Shown here piece by piece: positions 52,502-61,739 of a stretch of DNA of 64,000 bases. The DNA comes from JACOMS01 sp051252005. Lineage in GTDB: Bacteria > Pseudomonadota > Alphaproteobacteria > Caulobacterales > Maricaulaceae. Every line of letters starts with the position of its first letter. Within the stretch, counting starts at the first letter, position 1. The position numbers and the translations under genes were made by a program. A model generated the notes under the pieces. That model was given only the letters and a program-made list of their open reading frames with translations. It ran no database searches and was not told the DNA's origin. The DNA lies in contig JBPOEZ010000010.1 of NCBI GenBank assembly GCA_051252005.1, positions 46,599-110,598 on the forward strand, in the 5' to 3' direction.

Positions 52502-55500
52502 TTAATGCGGCGAAGCTTCCGAAATCATATCCACATCCATATCTTCGAGCGCTAAAGCAACATCAGGGTCATAGCGTGAACCCAGAGGCTCTTGCGGCAC
52601 ACCTGTCCAAATGCGCTTAGCCGTCCGGCTAATATCTACACCGATGCCGTACATCGCCGGCACAAGGATAAGCGTAAGGAAGAAATCAAACAAGACGCCA
52701 AAGGCCAAGGCAACGACCATGGGCTTCATGAACTGCGCTTGCACGGACTTTTCTGCAAGCATCGGCATAACGCCCATAAAGGTCGTCACAGATGTTAGCA
52801 AAATCGGACGGAACCGCGCGACGCAGGCATCGACCATGGCCTGGTAGGCCCCGACGCCCTTAGCCCGAAGCCGGTTCACATAGTCGAGTAGAACCAAGTT
52901 ATCGTTCACGGCGACGCCAGCGGCGGCAAAGAAGCCAAAGGCCGACATAATGCCCATAGGCGTACCAACAACAACATTACCAAAGGTCATACCAACAAAG
53001 GCAAACGGTACGGCAACTAGAATGAGTAAAGGCTGCGAATAGGATTTAAACGCCACAGCCAGCAACACATACATAGAACCAAGCATAAGCCATAAGAACA
53101 GACCGGCTTCCTCCTTGAAGGTCGCGTTGTTTTTATCTTCACCGACCAATAGACGCTCCGCATTCGGATGGCGCAGCTCCCATTCGGGTAGGAAGTTATC
53201 ATTCATGTCGTTCATAATTTCTTGGCGGGCCTCCGCGCCGCCTTTTAGGACAGCACCAGAATACGCCACTTGTTTACTATCGCGGCGGTTAACGCGGCTG
53301 ACGCCTGGGGCAAAACTTACACTAGCCACCTGATAAAGTGGCACTTCTACGCCGTTCGCGCCTCTGACTCTTAAGTTCTCTAATGAGTCAATGGAATCGC
53401 GTGCGGCTTCAGGGTAACGCAAAACAATACGAACATCTTCGCCGTCACGCGGGACCCGCATCACTTCTTTACCATAGAACGCTTCGCGTACCTGACGCGA
53501 GACTGTCAGCAAATCAATACCAAGACGCTCAGCGCCTGGCTTAAGCTCAAACCGCATTTCCTGTGCCGAACTTTCAAGGTTATCCCATGCTCTTACAGTA
53601 TTGCCATACGTCTCAAGCTGCGCTTTCAAATCAAACAGAGCATTACTAAGGTCTGCTGGGTTGTTAGAAGCCACGCCGAAAAATACGCCGCGTTGGTTAC
53701 TACCGCCGCCGCCAGCATTGACCTGCACCCGCTGAGCGTCAGGAATGTCCCCAAGATACTCCTGAAACATGGTTTCAATCATATCTGACGTCACGGTATC
53801 GCGCTTTTCTGGCGGGGCGAGGCCCATAAAAGCTTGAATACGCGTATTGTAGACAAAGCTGCCGGGCTGCGGAATGAGCTCATAATCAATGTTGAAGCGT
53901 TCTTTCGCATCAACATTCATACGCTTTACCGCATCTTCCATTTGCTTTTGCACTTGGCTAGAACGCTCAAACGATGTGCCTTCTGGGAAACTAATGGTCA
54001 CCTGCATCATATCGCCGTCAATCGCAGGTTCCATTTGCACCTTAGCAAGGCCAGCTTGAAGCGCCACGATAGAGATAAAAAACATACCAATAAATGTCGC
54101 CATCGTCGCGTAACGGTTATGAACGAAAAACGCGACCATTGGCCGGAACTTCGTCTCCGCAAAGCGTAAAAGACTATTCGCCATACCTTCCTGGAAACGA
54201 ATTAGAGCATTCTTCTTGCCTTGGTCCAGCGGCTTAAGGTGACGTAAGTGGGCGGGCAATATTAGAAATGCCTCGACAAGTGAGAACAGCAGCGCGGCAA
54301 TAACCACGAGCGTAATCTGCGCCGTAAATGCGGATGTAGGACCACTAAAAAAGGCCCAAGGCAGAAAGGCGATCATGGTTGTCAGGACGGCGAAGAATAC
54401 AGGCTTTGTCACGAGGCGCGTTCCGCCTATCGCTCCACGTTCTCCGGACACGCCGTGCTCTACGTGGAAGTGAATACTCTCCCCCACCACGATCGCGTCA
54501 TCGACGATAATTCCAATGACTAACAAGAATGCAAAAGTTGAAATAATATTGAAAGAAATCCCAATATAAGGCGCAATCGCCAGCGCACCCATGAAGGATG
54601 TAATAATTCCAAGCGTAACCCACAAAGCTACTTTAGGACGCAAAAACAGCCCCAAAATAATCAAAACAAGGAGCAACCCCATCAAAGCATTTGAACCTAT
54701 CAAATTCATTTGCGCGTCAAACGCTTCTGAACCATCAGCCCACATTTCAAGAACTACGCCTGGCGGAAGCGTTTTATTTCTCTCTTTAATATATTTACGG
54801 AAGGCGACTCCTGCATCCGTAACGTTACTTTTCTCGGGCGACAAAACTCGCAAGAACATTGCCTCATGGCCTTTATACTCTGAATGAAAATCCAGATCTT
54901 CGAAGCCGTCAATGACTGTGGCAATATCTTTTACGCGTACTGTACCACCATTGGCAGTTTGACGTACTATCAGCTCTTCAAACTCTTCTTTCGTCGAAGC
55001 TAAATTACGTGTGCGGAGCTGCAAACGTCCAGCAGACGTTTTCACATCACCAGATGACAAATTTAGAGAATTTGACGAAATCGCACTTGAAACCTGTGTA
55101 AATGTCAGGTCATAACGGCGAAGGGCATCTTCTGATATTTCAATTGTAATCTCTTCGTCTAACTTAGAGATCATTTGCGTAAGGTTGCCGCTTGGGAGCT
55201 TAGCCATTTCATCTCGTAAATCGAGTGAAAGGCGCTGCAATTCTTTTCGGCTTAAGTCCCCGCCGTACAGCGCCATATAAATGAAATCAACTTCAAACGA
55301 TGCGCGGCGAACTTGTAGACGGAACGCATCAGGCGGCAGATTATTAATGCCATCTACGCGGGTTTTGACTTCTTCATAGATGCGGTCAAAGTCAGATTGG
55401 ACCAAAGTGATGATGCTAACACTAGCGCTGCCTTCGCGGGCATTCGCTTCGACATAATCGACGCCATCAATGCCCTCGATAGCTTCTTCAATACGGAAGA

Positions 55501-55693
55501 TTATCTGTTCTTGAATATCATTCGGCGAAGCTCCCTGCCAAACACCCGACACATTAATTTGATTGAAGTCAGTCGTCGGGACAAATTCGCGCTCGAGTTT
55601 GTTAAACCCAACAAATCCCATCACAATAATGATGAGCATCAGCAAATTGGCTGCTATTGCATTTTTAACCCACCACGCGACAAAGTTATGCAT
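52502..55693 (-). CDS. RND efflux transporter, second system
   Basis: A 1063-residue inner-membrane RND permease, related to but diverged from the 29655-32786 pump. It opens with MHNFVAWWVKNAIAANLLML, has the proton-relay aspartates in GIIVDDAIVVGESIHFHVEH near residue 400, and repeats the fold in the second half (AAAGVAVNDNLVLLDYVNRL, near residue 925). N-terminal loops carry the porter domains. The adaptor stop and its start overlap in TAATG, so the two are translationally coupled. The C-terminal 35 residues are acidic. Substrates are unknown. Confidence 0.94.
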   Translation of the reverse strand: MHNFVAWWVKNAIAANLLMLIIIVMGFVGFNKLEREFVPTTDFNQINVSGVWQGASPNDIQEQIIFRIEEAIEGIDGVDYVEANAREGSASVSIITLVQSDFDRIYEEVKTRVDGINNLPPDAFRLQVRRASFEVDFIYMALYGGDLSRKELQRLSLDLRDEMAKLPSGNLTQMISKLDEEITIEISEDALRRYDLTFTQVSSAISSNSLNLSSGDVKTSAGRLQLRTRNLASTKEEFEELIVRQTANGGTVRVKDIATVIDGFEDLDFHSEYKGHEAMFLRVLSPEKSNVTDAGVAFRKYIKERNKTLPPGVVLEMWADGSEAFDAQMNLIGSNALMGLLLVLIILGLFLRPKVALWVTLGIITSFMGALAIAPYIGISFNIISTFAFLLVIGIIVDDAIVVGESIHFHVEHGVSGERGAIGGTRLVTKPVFFAVLTTMIAFLPWAFFSGPTSAFTAQITLVVIAALLFSLVEAFLILPAHLRHLKPLDQGKKNALIRFQEGMANSLLRFAETKFRPMVAFFVHNRYATMATFIGMFFISIVALQAGLAKVQMEPAIDGDMMQVTISFPEGTSFERSSQVQKQMEDAVKRMNVDAKERFNIDYELIPQPGSFVYNTRIQAFMGLAPPEKRDTVTSDMIETMFQEYLGDIPDAQRVQVNAGGGGSNQRGVFFGVASNNPADLSNALFDLKAQLETYGNTVRAWDNLESSAQEMRFELKPGAERLGIDLLTVSRQVREAFYGKEVMRVPRDGEDVRIVLRYPEAARDSIDSLENLRVRGANGVEVPLYQVASVSFAPGVSRVNRRDSKQVAYSGAVLKGGAEARQEIMNDMNDNFLPEWELRHPNAERLLVGEDKNNATFKEEAGLFLWLMLGSMYVLLAVAFKSYSQPLLILVAVPFAFVGMTFGNVVVGTPMGIMSAFGFFAAAGVAVNDNLVLLDYVNRLRAKGVGAYQAMVDACVARFRPILLTSVTTFMGVMPMLAEKSVQAQFMKPMVVALAFGVLFDFFLTLILVPAMYGIGVDISRTAKRIWTGVPQEPLGSRYDPDVALALEDMDVDMISEASPH

Positions 55694-57084
55694 TATTCAG
55701 AACTTTCCGAATTAGAGACGGCCTTAGTCTCTTCGGGCTTCTCTTCGTCGCCCTTCTTTTTTTTCTTACTTTTTTTGTCTTTATCCAAATCCTCGCCCTC
55801 GTCCTTGGCTTCTGGCTCTGGTTCCGGCGGTTCCACGAGGATTACGTTCGGGTCATTGACATCCAGAACCTTAAACGTAACGCTGATTTGCGACTTTTCG
55901 AGCGGAGATGTGATAACCATTTCGCCAGCCTCAACACCTGCAGACAACACCGCTCGGTTTGGGTTCTTATCTAAAACGACGGCGTCGCGGCTATGCGCAA
56001 CGCCTTTATCATCAACGACATAAACTTTATCTTCAGGACGAAGCGCGTCGCGCGGAATCACGATAACCCCCTCCAAACGAAGCCCTTTAATCTCCGCGTC
56101 AACCACAAGACCCGGCGGAAGCGGGTAGCCATCATCTGACATTCCCTTTCCGTAAGGGTCACGGAGCTCTGCGATTGCAATTAAAGACCGCGTTTGTGGG
56201 TCAAAAACAGAATCCGTACGGACAATTTTGCCTGACCAATATCGAGGCTCTCCCCGTATAATCGTAGACAATCTTACGTTTGGCGCAGCGTCTAATGTTT
56301 CAGCCACATACGCAACAGGAAGATCAAGCCGTGTCAAATCAGAATCCGTTAAGGCGATTGTCACCTCCACAGCGTCCGTAGAGAAAATGCGTCCAAGACG
56401 CGCACCAGGGCCAACATATTGGCCAAGATCAGCAAACTTTTCCTTCACGCGTCCATTAAACGGTGCACGGACATAAGTTCGGCGAAGCTGTATCTTAGCA
56501 TTCTCTAAATCGGCTTGAGCCGACTGCAGGCCTGCTTTCGCTTCTGCCATCTGAGGCTTGCGTAATGTTAAATCCGACGGTGCGCCCTCGCCGAGGTCTT
56601 CCCAGTCTTTCCGCGCAATTTCGGCCTCGGCCTGCTCACGTACAAGAACCTGCTGCGCCCGCGCAACAGCCGCTTCGGCCCGCACAACAGCAACATTGTA
56701 GTTTGCGCGGTCGACTTGCATCAAGACGTCACCTTTCTCGAACACACCGCCCTGAATGAATTTTGGGGATACAGAAATAATTTTCCCGGCCACTTCTGGC
56801 ACCAAATCGATTTCAATACGCGGACGTGTTTGCCCCTGCACGTTGACCACGAGGTCAACATTATCAGACGTTGCAATATCAGCCATGACAGCAAGAACAG
56901 GACTGCGCCGCTTTTTAACTTCTGGCTCTGGCTTCATGCCCCTCAAAATCACGGAGAGTATTATAAAGGCTAGAAAAATACCGAGAACAGAGCCAACGAC
57001 CACAAGCTTTCGTTTCCAGCCCCCTTCGAGAGCCTCTCCCGCGAGATGGTCTTCCTTTTGATGTATCGTCATATTATCAACCAT
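55693..57084 (-). CDS. RND periplasmic adaptor with charged C-terminal tail
   Basis: A 463-residue membrane-fusion protein. An uncleaved N-terminal helix (about 27-50) anchors it in the inner membrane. The lipoyl and helical-hairpin parts follow (AAVARAQQVLVREQAEAEIA near residue 120), then YVRAPFNGRVKEKFADLGQY near residue 172. The last 45 residues are unusual: a Pro/Glu stretch, then EGEDLDKDKKSKKKKKGDEE and more Glu, Lys and Ser, not part of the normal fold. The ATG at 57084 is preferred over a TTG at 57132; an ATG at 57072 is also possible. Middle gene of the second efflux operon. Confidence 0.9.
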   Translation of the reverse strand: MVDNMTIHQKEDHLAGEALEGGWKRKLVVVGSVLGIFLAFIILSVILRGMKPEPEVKKRRSPVLAVMADIATSDNVDLVVNVQGQTRPRIEIDLVPEVAGKIISVSPKFIQGGVFEKGDVLMQVDRANYNVAVVRAEAAVARAQQVLVREQAEAEIARKDWEDLGEGAPSDLTLRKPQMAEAKAGLQSAQADLENAKIQLRRTYVRAPFNGRVKEKFADLGQYVGPGARLGRIFSTDAVEVTIALTDSDLTRLDLPVAYVAETLDAAPNVRLSTIIRGEPRYWSGKIVRTDSVFDPQTRSLIAIAELRDPYGKGMSDDGYPLPPGLVVDAEIKGLRLEGVIVIPRDALRPEDKVYVVDDKGVAHSRDAVVLDKNPNRAVLSAGVEAGEMVITSPLEKSQISVTFKVLDVNDPNVILVEPPEPEPEAKDEGEDLDKDKKSKKKKKGDEEKPEETKAVSNSESSE

Positions 57085-57137
57085 TGAACGGTGTCTCTCT
57101 AATATCTGCCTATTTATGCGGGGCCGCCGCAAATAGT

Positions 57138-58556
57138 TTATCTATTTTCTGCCTCTAAGCTTGTTTCTGTAGGCATTCCGCCCAAATCCCCGCCGCCGAG
57201 CGCAACATGTAACCTCACACGGTTCGCAAGTCTCTCTTTTCTCGCACTTATAAGTTGGCTTTCCGCGGAAATACGACGAGATTGTGCATCAAGCAACTGT
57301 AGAATACTGGCCAAGCCCTCACTATATCGTGTCACGAGGCGGTTCTCTGCCTGAACAGCTTCTTCAAGAGAGACTTTTAAAGCTGTTTCCCGCTCCATAA
57401 GGCGTTGCTCGCCGTCAAGAGCATTCTCAACTTCGAGAAAAGCCGTCAAAGCTGTATCTGCGTAAGACTCCAGTTGCTGACGTAAAATCGCCTGTTGCTG
57501 TCTAACATCCGCTTTAAGGCGGCCAGCCTGAAAAATGGGTGCCGTCAAGCCCGCGCCTACGGACCCGACAAGCGCATCTATATCGAAAATCTTGTTTAAA
57601 CCGCCAGCACTGGCATTAAGCCCGCCGTCAAGTGAAAGTCGCGGAAGCAAAGCTTTGCGCGCCACATCAACACGCAAACCAGCAGAGTCCATTCGTCTTT
57701 CGGCCGCAATGATATCTGGCCGAAGGCGCAAAACGTCCTGCGGTGATCCAGCACCCGTAAGCTCCGGAAGCACAGGCAAATCGCTGGCGGCCTCAATTTC
57801 TTGCGCCGGATAACGGCGAAGCAAAACTTCCAAAGTACGGGCCAAAGACGCCTGTCGTTGTAGCCGCGTCGCCTGAAGCGCCTGTGCATTGGCCAAGGAT
57901 GAGCGCGCGAGACGCACGTCACTTGATCCCGTCACCCCGCCTTCAAACCGGCGGGTCGTGAGCCGTAAGGCTCGCTCTTGTGTTTCCACGTCGCGCACGG
58001 ACAGCTCTGCCAAAAGACGCGCTTCAATAAAGTCAAACCATGTTTGGGATACTTGCCCTGCGACAGACAACCTAGCCGCAGCGAAATCAGCCTGTAATAC
58101 CGCTGCATCGAGCTCGCTGGCCTTTACGCCGTCGCGCACACGGCCCCAAAGATCCACTTCCCAGCTCGCATTAACACCGAGACCAAGACTGGTTGAATCC
58201 GGCAATGAGCTATCACCGCGCTCGCTGCGGCCTGCGTCTACGGAACCTGTGACAGACGGCAATAAATCTGCTGATGAAATATCTGCCCGCGCAAGCGCCG
58301 CTTCGAAACGGGCTTCTGCCGTTCGAATAGTAGTGTTGGCCGTTAAAGCCTCCGCAACCAGACCCGGCAAGGCTTGGCTATTAAACGCACCAACCCAGTC
58401 GGTCTGCGGCAACTGGCCAGGCGCAAGAGCAACCCATTGTGCTGTGGGCGATGCAGGAACATCTGCAACAGCAACCGAAGGCTCAGGCTTTATATCTAAT
58501 GTCTGACAAGCCGACAAGCCGCATAGAGCAGCGGATAATAATAGAACGAGGCGCAT
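57138..58556 (-). CDS. RND outer-membrane lipoprotein channel, second system
   Basis: A 472-residue OprM/NodT-type outer-membrane channel. The signal MRLVLLLSAALCGLSAC ends in a lipobox (LSAC). LVAEALTANTTIRTAEARFE near residue 65 and LRLRPDIIAAERRMDSAGLR near residue 273 are hallmarks, and the two repeats contain long helices. The start at 58556 has GGAGAAAA upstream; an ATG four codons earlier (58568) has GAGG only three bases away. First gene of the leftward operon, with the promoter in the AT-rich gap before phoR. An exact 12-base AT-rich palindrome lies at 58621-58632. Confidence 0.9.
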   Translation of the reverse strand: MRLVLLLSAALCGLSACQTLDIKPEPSVAVADVPASPTAQWVALAPGQLPQTDWVGAFNSQALPGLVAEALTANTTIRTAEARFEAALARADISSADLLPSVTGSVDAGRSERGDSSLPDSTSLGLGVNASWEVDLWGRVRDGVKASELDAAVLQADFAAARLSVAGQVSQTWFDFIEARLLAELSVRDVETQERALRLTTRRFEGGVTGSSDVRLARSSLANAQALQATRLQRQASLARTLEVLLRRYPAQEIEAASDLPVLPELTGAGSPQDVLRLRPDIIAAERRMDSAGLRVDVARKALLPRLSLDGGLNASAGGLNKIFDIDALVGSVGAGLTAPIFQAGRLKADVRQQQAILRQQLESYADTALTAFLEVENALDGEQRLMERETALKVSLEEAVQAENRLVTRYSEGLASILQLLDAQSRRISAESQLISARKERLANRVRLHVALGGGDLGGMPTETSLEAENR

Positions 58557-58776
58557 ATTTTTCTCCATACACCTCTTCTATGAATAAAATAGCGAGAGTC
58601 AATTATTTATTATCGAAAAACAATAATTATTGTCACGCCCTTGATATTGACTTCGTCTAGACCTCTTACCAGCCATCTAGCGCGGTTACTCCAAATAAGC
58701 TAGCGTACTTTATTAACCTTACCTTGTCAGTCTGAACTATTCGGGCTTTTAAGATGCCATATACTCGGATATTCTT

Positions 58777-60111
58777 ATGCAACCCACATCAAAACGCGAT
58801 GCCATCGCCCTCTGCCTTATCGGCACAGCCACATTTACGGGCATTTCGTTTGTCTCAAGCCTACCTTTTACGACAGCAATCGGCTGTAGCGCCGCTAACG
58901 CGGTGCTTATCATCCTGTATTTTTTTAGTCTGAGAAAATATGTAAACCCCGACACATCTCTCGTGCCCCTCTTAAGCTCTGCGCCTCCTTCCGAGCAAAC
59001 CGCTTTAGTCGACGGGCTTGCTGAAGCCGTTTTGATTATTGATCGGCGAGAACGGGTTTCATACGCCAACCCCGCTGCCAAAGCACTGTTTCCAGCCTTT
59101 AATCTTGGCAGCACCATCGGGGGTATTATCTCTGATCGCGGGCTGCGGTCTCTGGCGAGCAACGCCTTAATTCAAAAAGATGCAGGTTCCGTTACATTTG
59201 AGCTTAACCGTCCTGTTGAGCGTCATTTTCGCGCCACAGGAAAAAGGCTTACGCCGCAAAAAGGGCAGCCCGACACCCAAGTGCAAGCTATTCTCGTGTT
59301 TTACGACATCACCGACATCGTCCGGGTCAATGCGATGCGCTCAGACTTTCTCGCCAATGCCTCGCACGAGCTTAAAACGCCCATCGCATCACTACTTGGC
59401 TATATCGAAACACTACGCGGGCACGCCAAAGATGATCCAGAAGCGCGCGAGACTTTTTTAGGGATAATGCAGCAGCAGGCCGAACGCATGCAAAGACTGA
59501 TTGCAGACCTTTTATCTCTGCGGCGCATTGAACTGGTTGAGCATCTCGCGCCAAAGCAAACGGCCGATTTATATTTGGCCACGCGCGCCGCGATGGAAGC
59601 GGTCGAACCCATGGCGAAAGCAAACGGTGTAAGCATCAAATATTCCGGCCCTAAAACCGCCCTTGTTACGGGCGTGCAGGATGAGCTTGTCCAGCTAGTC
59701 CTGAACCTTCTGGACAATGCCGTCGCCTTCACCCCCCAAAACGGAATAGTTCATTTATCACTCAATATCCTGCCAGATTGGCACCCAGGGCAAATATTTA
59801 GCGAAGATCGTGAGTTTTTTGTGGCTCACAAACGCCGCATTGTTATGCCCTCCCATGTAAATCCAGCTTTTGCTGCGCTTAGAATTAGAGACGCCGGCCC
59901 TGGCCTTAAGAAAGATCATCTTCAACGCCTCTGCGAGCGGTTTTATAAAGTCACAGACCAGAAAAAGCGCCCGAGGCATGGGACTGGCCTTGGCCTCGCT
60001 ATCGTCAAACACATTATATTACGGCACAGAGGCGGCCTATTTGTTGAAAGCGCCGAAAACATTGGCACGAAGTTTACCATTCTTCTCCCAGTGGCCACCA
60101 AACGGAAATAA
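58777..60111 (+). CDS. phoR: Phosphate-regulon-type sensor histidine kinase
   Basis: A 444-residue kinase. Two N-terminal helices (about 10-50) anchor it without a large periplasmic domain, as in PhoR. A PAS domain spans about 70-180 (GLAEAVLIIDRRERVSYANP). The phospho-acceptor His is in SHELKTPIASLLGYIETLRG near residue 197, and the ATPase domain has NLLDNAVAFTPQNG, DAGPGLKKDHLQRL, CERFYKVTDQ and GTGLGLAIVKHII. It probably senses phosphate transport status and phosphorylates the adjacent PhoB. The pstSCAB-phoU genes that usually accompany these in relatives are not in the window. Confidence 0.93.
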   Translation: MQPTSKRDAIALCLIGTATFTGISFVSSLPFTTAIGCSAANAVLIILYFFSLRKYVNPDTSLVPLLSSAPPSEQTALVDGLAEAVLIIDRRERVSYANPAAKALFPAFNLGSTIGGIISDRGLRSLASNALIQKDAGSVTFELNRPVERHFRATGKRLTPQKGQPDTQVQAILVFYDITDIVRVNAMRSDFLANASHELKTPIASLLGYIETLRGHAKDDPEARETFLGIMQQQAERMQRLIADLLSLRRIELVEHLAPKQTADLYLATRAAMEAVEPMAKANGVSIKYSGPKTALVTGVQDELVQLVLNLLDNAVAFTPQNGIVHLSLNILPDWHPGQIFSEDREFFVAHKRRIVMPSHVNPAFAALRIRDAGPGLKKDHLQRLCERFYKVTDQKKRPRHGTGLGLAIVKHIILRHRGGLFVESAENIGTKFTILLPVATKRK

Positions 60112-60202
60112 AAGCGCCTATTGTCACAAAAGCTTATTTTTACTGTCATATGTGTATACCGTAAGAACCCCCTGCACGAGCAGCAGCCTAACGAGATGAC
60201 AC

Positions 60203-60898
60203 ATGAAGCCCTATATATTAATTGCTGAAGATGAAGACGCGCTCGCAACGCTTCTTGAGTATAACTTCAAAAAAGAAGGCTACGAAGTCAGCCTAGCAAA
60301 TGACGGCGAAGAAGCCGTCCTTTTGGCATCCGAACGCACACCCGATCTTATTCTTCTCGACTGGATGATGCCGAAACTCTCAGGCGTTGAAGCCTGCCGC
60401 CGCCTGCGCAGACGCGCAGAAACCCGCACAACGCCTATCATTATACTAACAGCGAGGGGCGACGAAACCGACCGGATTACGGGGCTTGATTTTGGCGCGG
60501 ATGATTATGTCGTGAAACCCTTTTCCACGCCGGAACTTCTCGCGCGCGTTCGCGCGCTTCTTAGGCGTGCCAGACCCGGGTTGCTTGATGATACGATTTC
60601 CCACGGCGACATTGAAATTGATGTAAAAGCCGTCAGAGTCAGGCGCGGCGAGAAAGAGGTTCACCTTGGCCCCACAGAGTTCAGACTCCTCGACCACTTC
60701 ATGCGCTATCCTGGGCGTGTTTTTTCTCGGGAACAATTGCTGGATTCAGTCTGGGGCCGCGACGTCTATGTCGAAGCCCGCACTGTAGACGTCCACATAG
60801 GACGGCTACGAAAAGCCCTAAAAAAAGCGGGCGGTCCAGATCCTATCCGTACCGTCCGCTCTTCAGGCTATGCTTTTGAACCGGCGCAAATACGTTAA
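60203..60898 (+). CDS. phoB: Phosphate-regulon response regulator
   Basis: A 231-residue OmpR/PhoB-type regulator. The receiver has the acidic pair AEDEDALATL, phospho-acceptor Asp in LILLDWMMPKLSG near residue 53, and Lys in VVKPFSTPELLARVRALLRR near residue 105. The winged-helix DNA-binding domain contains VHLGPTEFRLLDHFMRYPGR and EARTVDVHIGRLRKALKKAG. It follows phoR by 91 bases and is surely its partner. No convincing Pho box was seen in the gap. It converges with gcrA. Confidence 0.95.
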   Translation: MKPYILIAEDEDALATLLEYNFKKEGYEVSLANDGEEAVLLASERTPDLILLDWMMPKLSGVEACRRLRRRAETRTTPIIILTARGDETDRITGLDFGADDYVVKPFSTPELLARVRALLRRARPGLLDDTISHGDIEIDVKAVRVRRGEKEVHLGPTEFRLLDHFMRYPGRVFSREQLLDSVWGRDVYVEARTVDVHIGRLRKALKKAGGPDPIRTVRSSGYAFEPAQIR

Positions 60899-60914
60899 AA
60901 GCGCCGAGACTATA

Positions 60915-60938
60915 CCTGCTAAAGCAGGGCTTCTTTTT
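60915..60938 (+). terminator. Hairpin after phoB
   Basis: CCTGC-TAAA-GCAGG, a 5-base-pair stem, followed by GCTTCTTTTT. It lies 17 bases after the phoB stop and touches the end of the converging gcrA gene. A moderate intrinsic terminator. Confidence 0.55.
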
Positions 60939-61443
60939 AACGCAGCAGACGATTGCCTGGGCGGCTTGTCAAAGCTTTTTGGCCCGTGCCGCGGCGGCGG
61001 CTTGGCTGATAGGCAACGCTGCAATGGGCTTCGCAATACGGTTCACTCGGCTTGATTTTACGTCCGCAGAACCGGAAGTCTGTCGCGCCCGGATCGCCGA
61101 TAGGCCACTTACACATGTGGTCACGGATTGTCAGGATGGTTGCATATTCGCCGTTTGGCAAAGGCTTAGCTTCGACCGGCGGCGGCGGCGCTTGCTCAGC
61201 AACCTCGACCACTTTGGGCGTTCGCGGCAGACTGGCCACGCGTGTTTTAGGCTTTGCCGCCGCAGGTGTCCGGCGCACAGCCGGACGAGAAGGCTTCGCC
61301 CGTCCGGACAGACCAAGACGGTGAACTTTGCCAATGACAGCATTACGAGTAACGCCGCCAAGTTTCGTGGCTATCTGGCTCGCACTCAAACCTTCTGCCC
61401 ATAATTTTGTAAGAACTTCTACCCGATCTTCTGTCCAAGCCAT
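60937..61443 (-). CDS. gcrA: GcrA cell-cycle regulator
   Basis: A 168-residue GcrA homologue. The N-terminal helix-turn-helix is diagnostic: MAWTEDRVEVLTKLWAEGLS, ASQIATKLGGVTRNAVIGKV, then HRLGLSGRAK. A Pro/Ala-rich linker is followed by a C-terminal domain with CKWPIGDPGATDFRFCGRK and CEAHCSVAYQ, cysteines shared by the family. GcrA binds sigma-70 and activates promoters near methylated GANTC, controlling S-phase genes. A perfect DnaA box lies 151 bases upstream and a GANTC site (61447-61451) abuts the start. The gene marks the genome as Caulobacter-like alphaproteobacterial. Confidence 0.96.
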   Translation of the reverse strand: MAWTEDRVEVLTKLWAEGLSASQIATKLGGVTRNAVIGKVHRLGLSGRAKPSRPAVRRTPAAAKPKTRVASLPRTPKVVEVAEQAPPPPVEAKPLPNGEYATILTIRDHMCKWPIGDPGATDFRFCGRKIKPSEPYCEAHCSVAYQPSRRRGTGQKALTSRPGNRLLR

Positions 61444-61446
61444 GTG

Positions 61447-61451
61447 GATTC
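61447..61451. promoter_or_regulatory. GANTC (CcrM) methylation site abutting gcrA
   Basis: GATTC four bases upstream of the gcrA start codon. In Caulobacter-type bacteria GANTC is methylated by CcrM and read by GcrA itself. A 7-of-9 DnaA-box match on the minus strand (61443-61451) overlaps it. Single short sites like this occur often by chance. Confidence 0.35.
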
Positions 61452-61593
61452 CCTCTTTTTTAAACGGTCACGACCGAAAAATAGTTTAACGTCCAAGCCA
61501 GACACTACATGTAGTGAGGCTCTTCACATTTCATTAACACTTAACACCACATATCGTACACATAGGCAACTAAACCACAAGATAAAGATCTCC

Positions 61594-61602
61594 TTATCCA
61601 CA
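61594..61602 (+). promoter_or_regulatory. Perfect DnaA box upstream of gcrA
   Basis: TTATCCACA, an exact DnaA box, in the gap between gcrA and the ABC-2 permease gene, 151 bases from the gcrA start. In Caulobacter crescentus DnaA activates gcrA directly, so conservation of this link is plausible. The remaining gap (61444-61739) shows no gene; it holds two tandem TTAACAC copies at 61534-61547. Confidence 0.6.
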
Positions 61603-61739
61603 GAAATCAATATGTTGTGGCATTCTAGCAGCCGCGCCTACAACCAGAAAAAGGCATTATTTTTCTCAAAACAGCCCAAAGACGGGCTTGGCGTGCGCAA
61701 ACCCCCATGATACGCCGACTTTAAGGCATATTGGATTCA

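Noticed and set aside
58621..58632. CAATAATTATTG palindrome as a repressor operator
   Set aside because: It is all but AT-only in an AT-rich gap, so a chance palindrome is likely; mentioned only under the neighbouring gene.
60121..60149. TTGTCAC and CTGTCAT 22 bases apart upstream of phoB, as a Pho box
   Set aside because: The spacing is a multiple of 11, but the middle repeat is missing and the neighbours match poorly; Pho boxes need adjacent repeats.
61534..61547. Tandem TTAACAC copies upstream of gcrA as a CtrA site
   Set aside because: The TTAA elements are spaced by three bases instead of the seven required.
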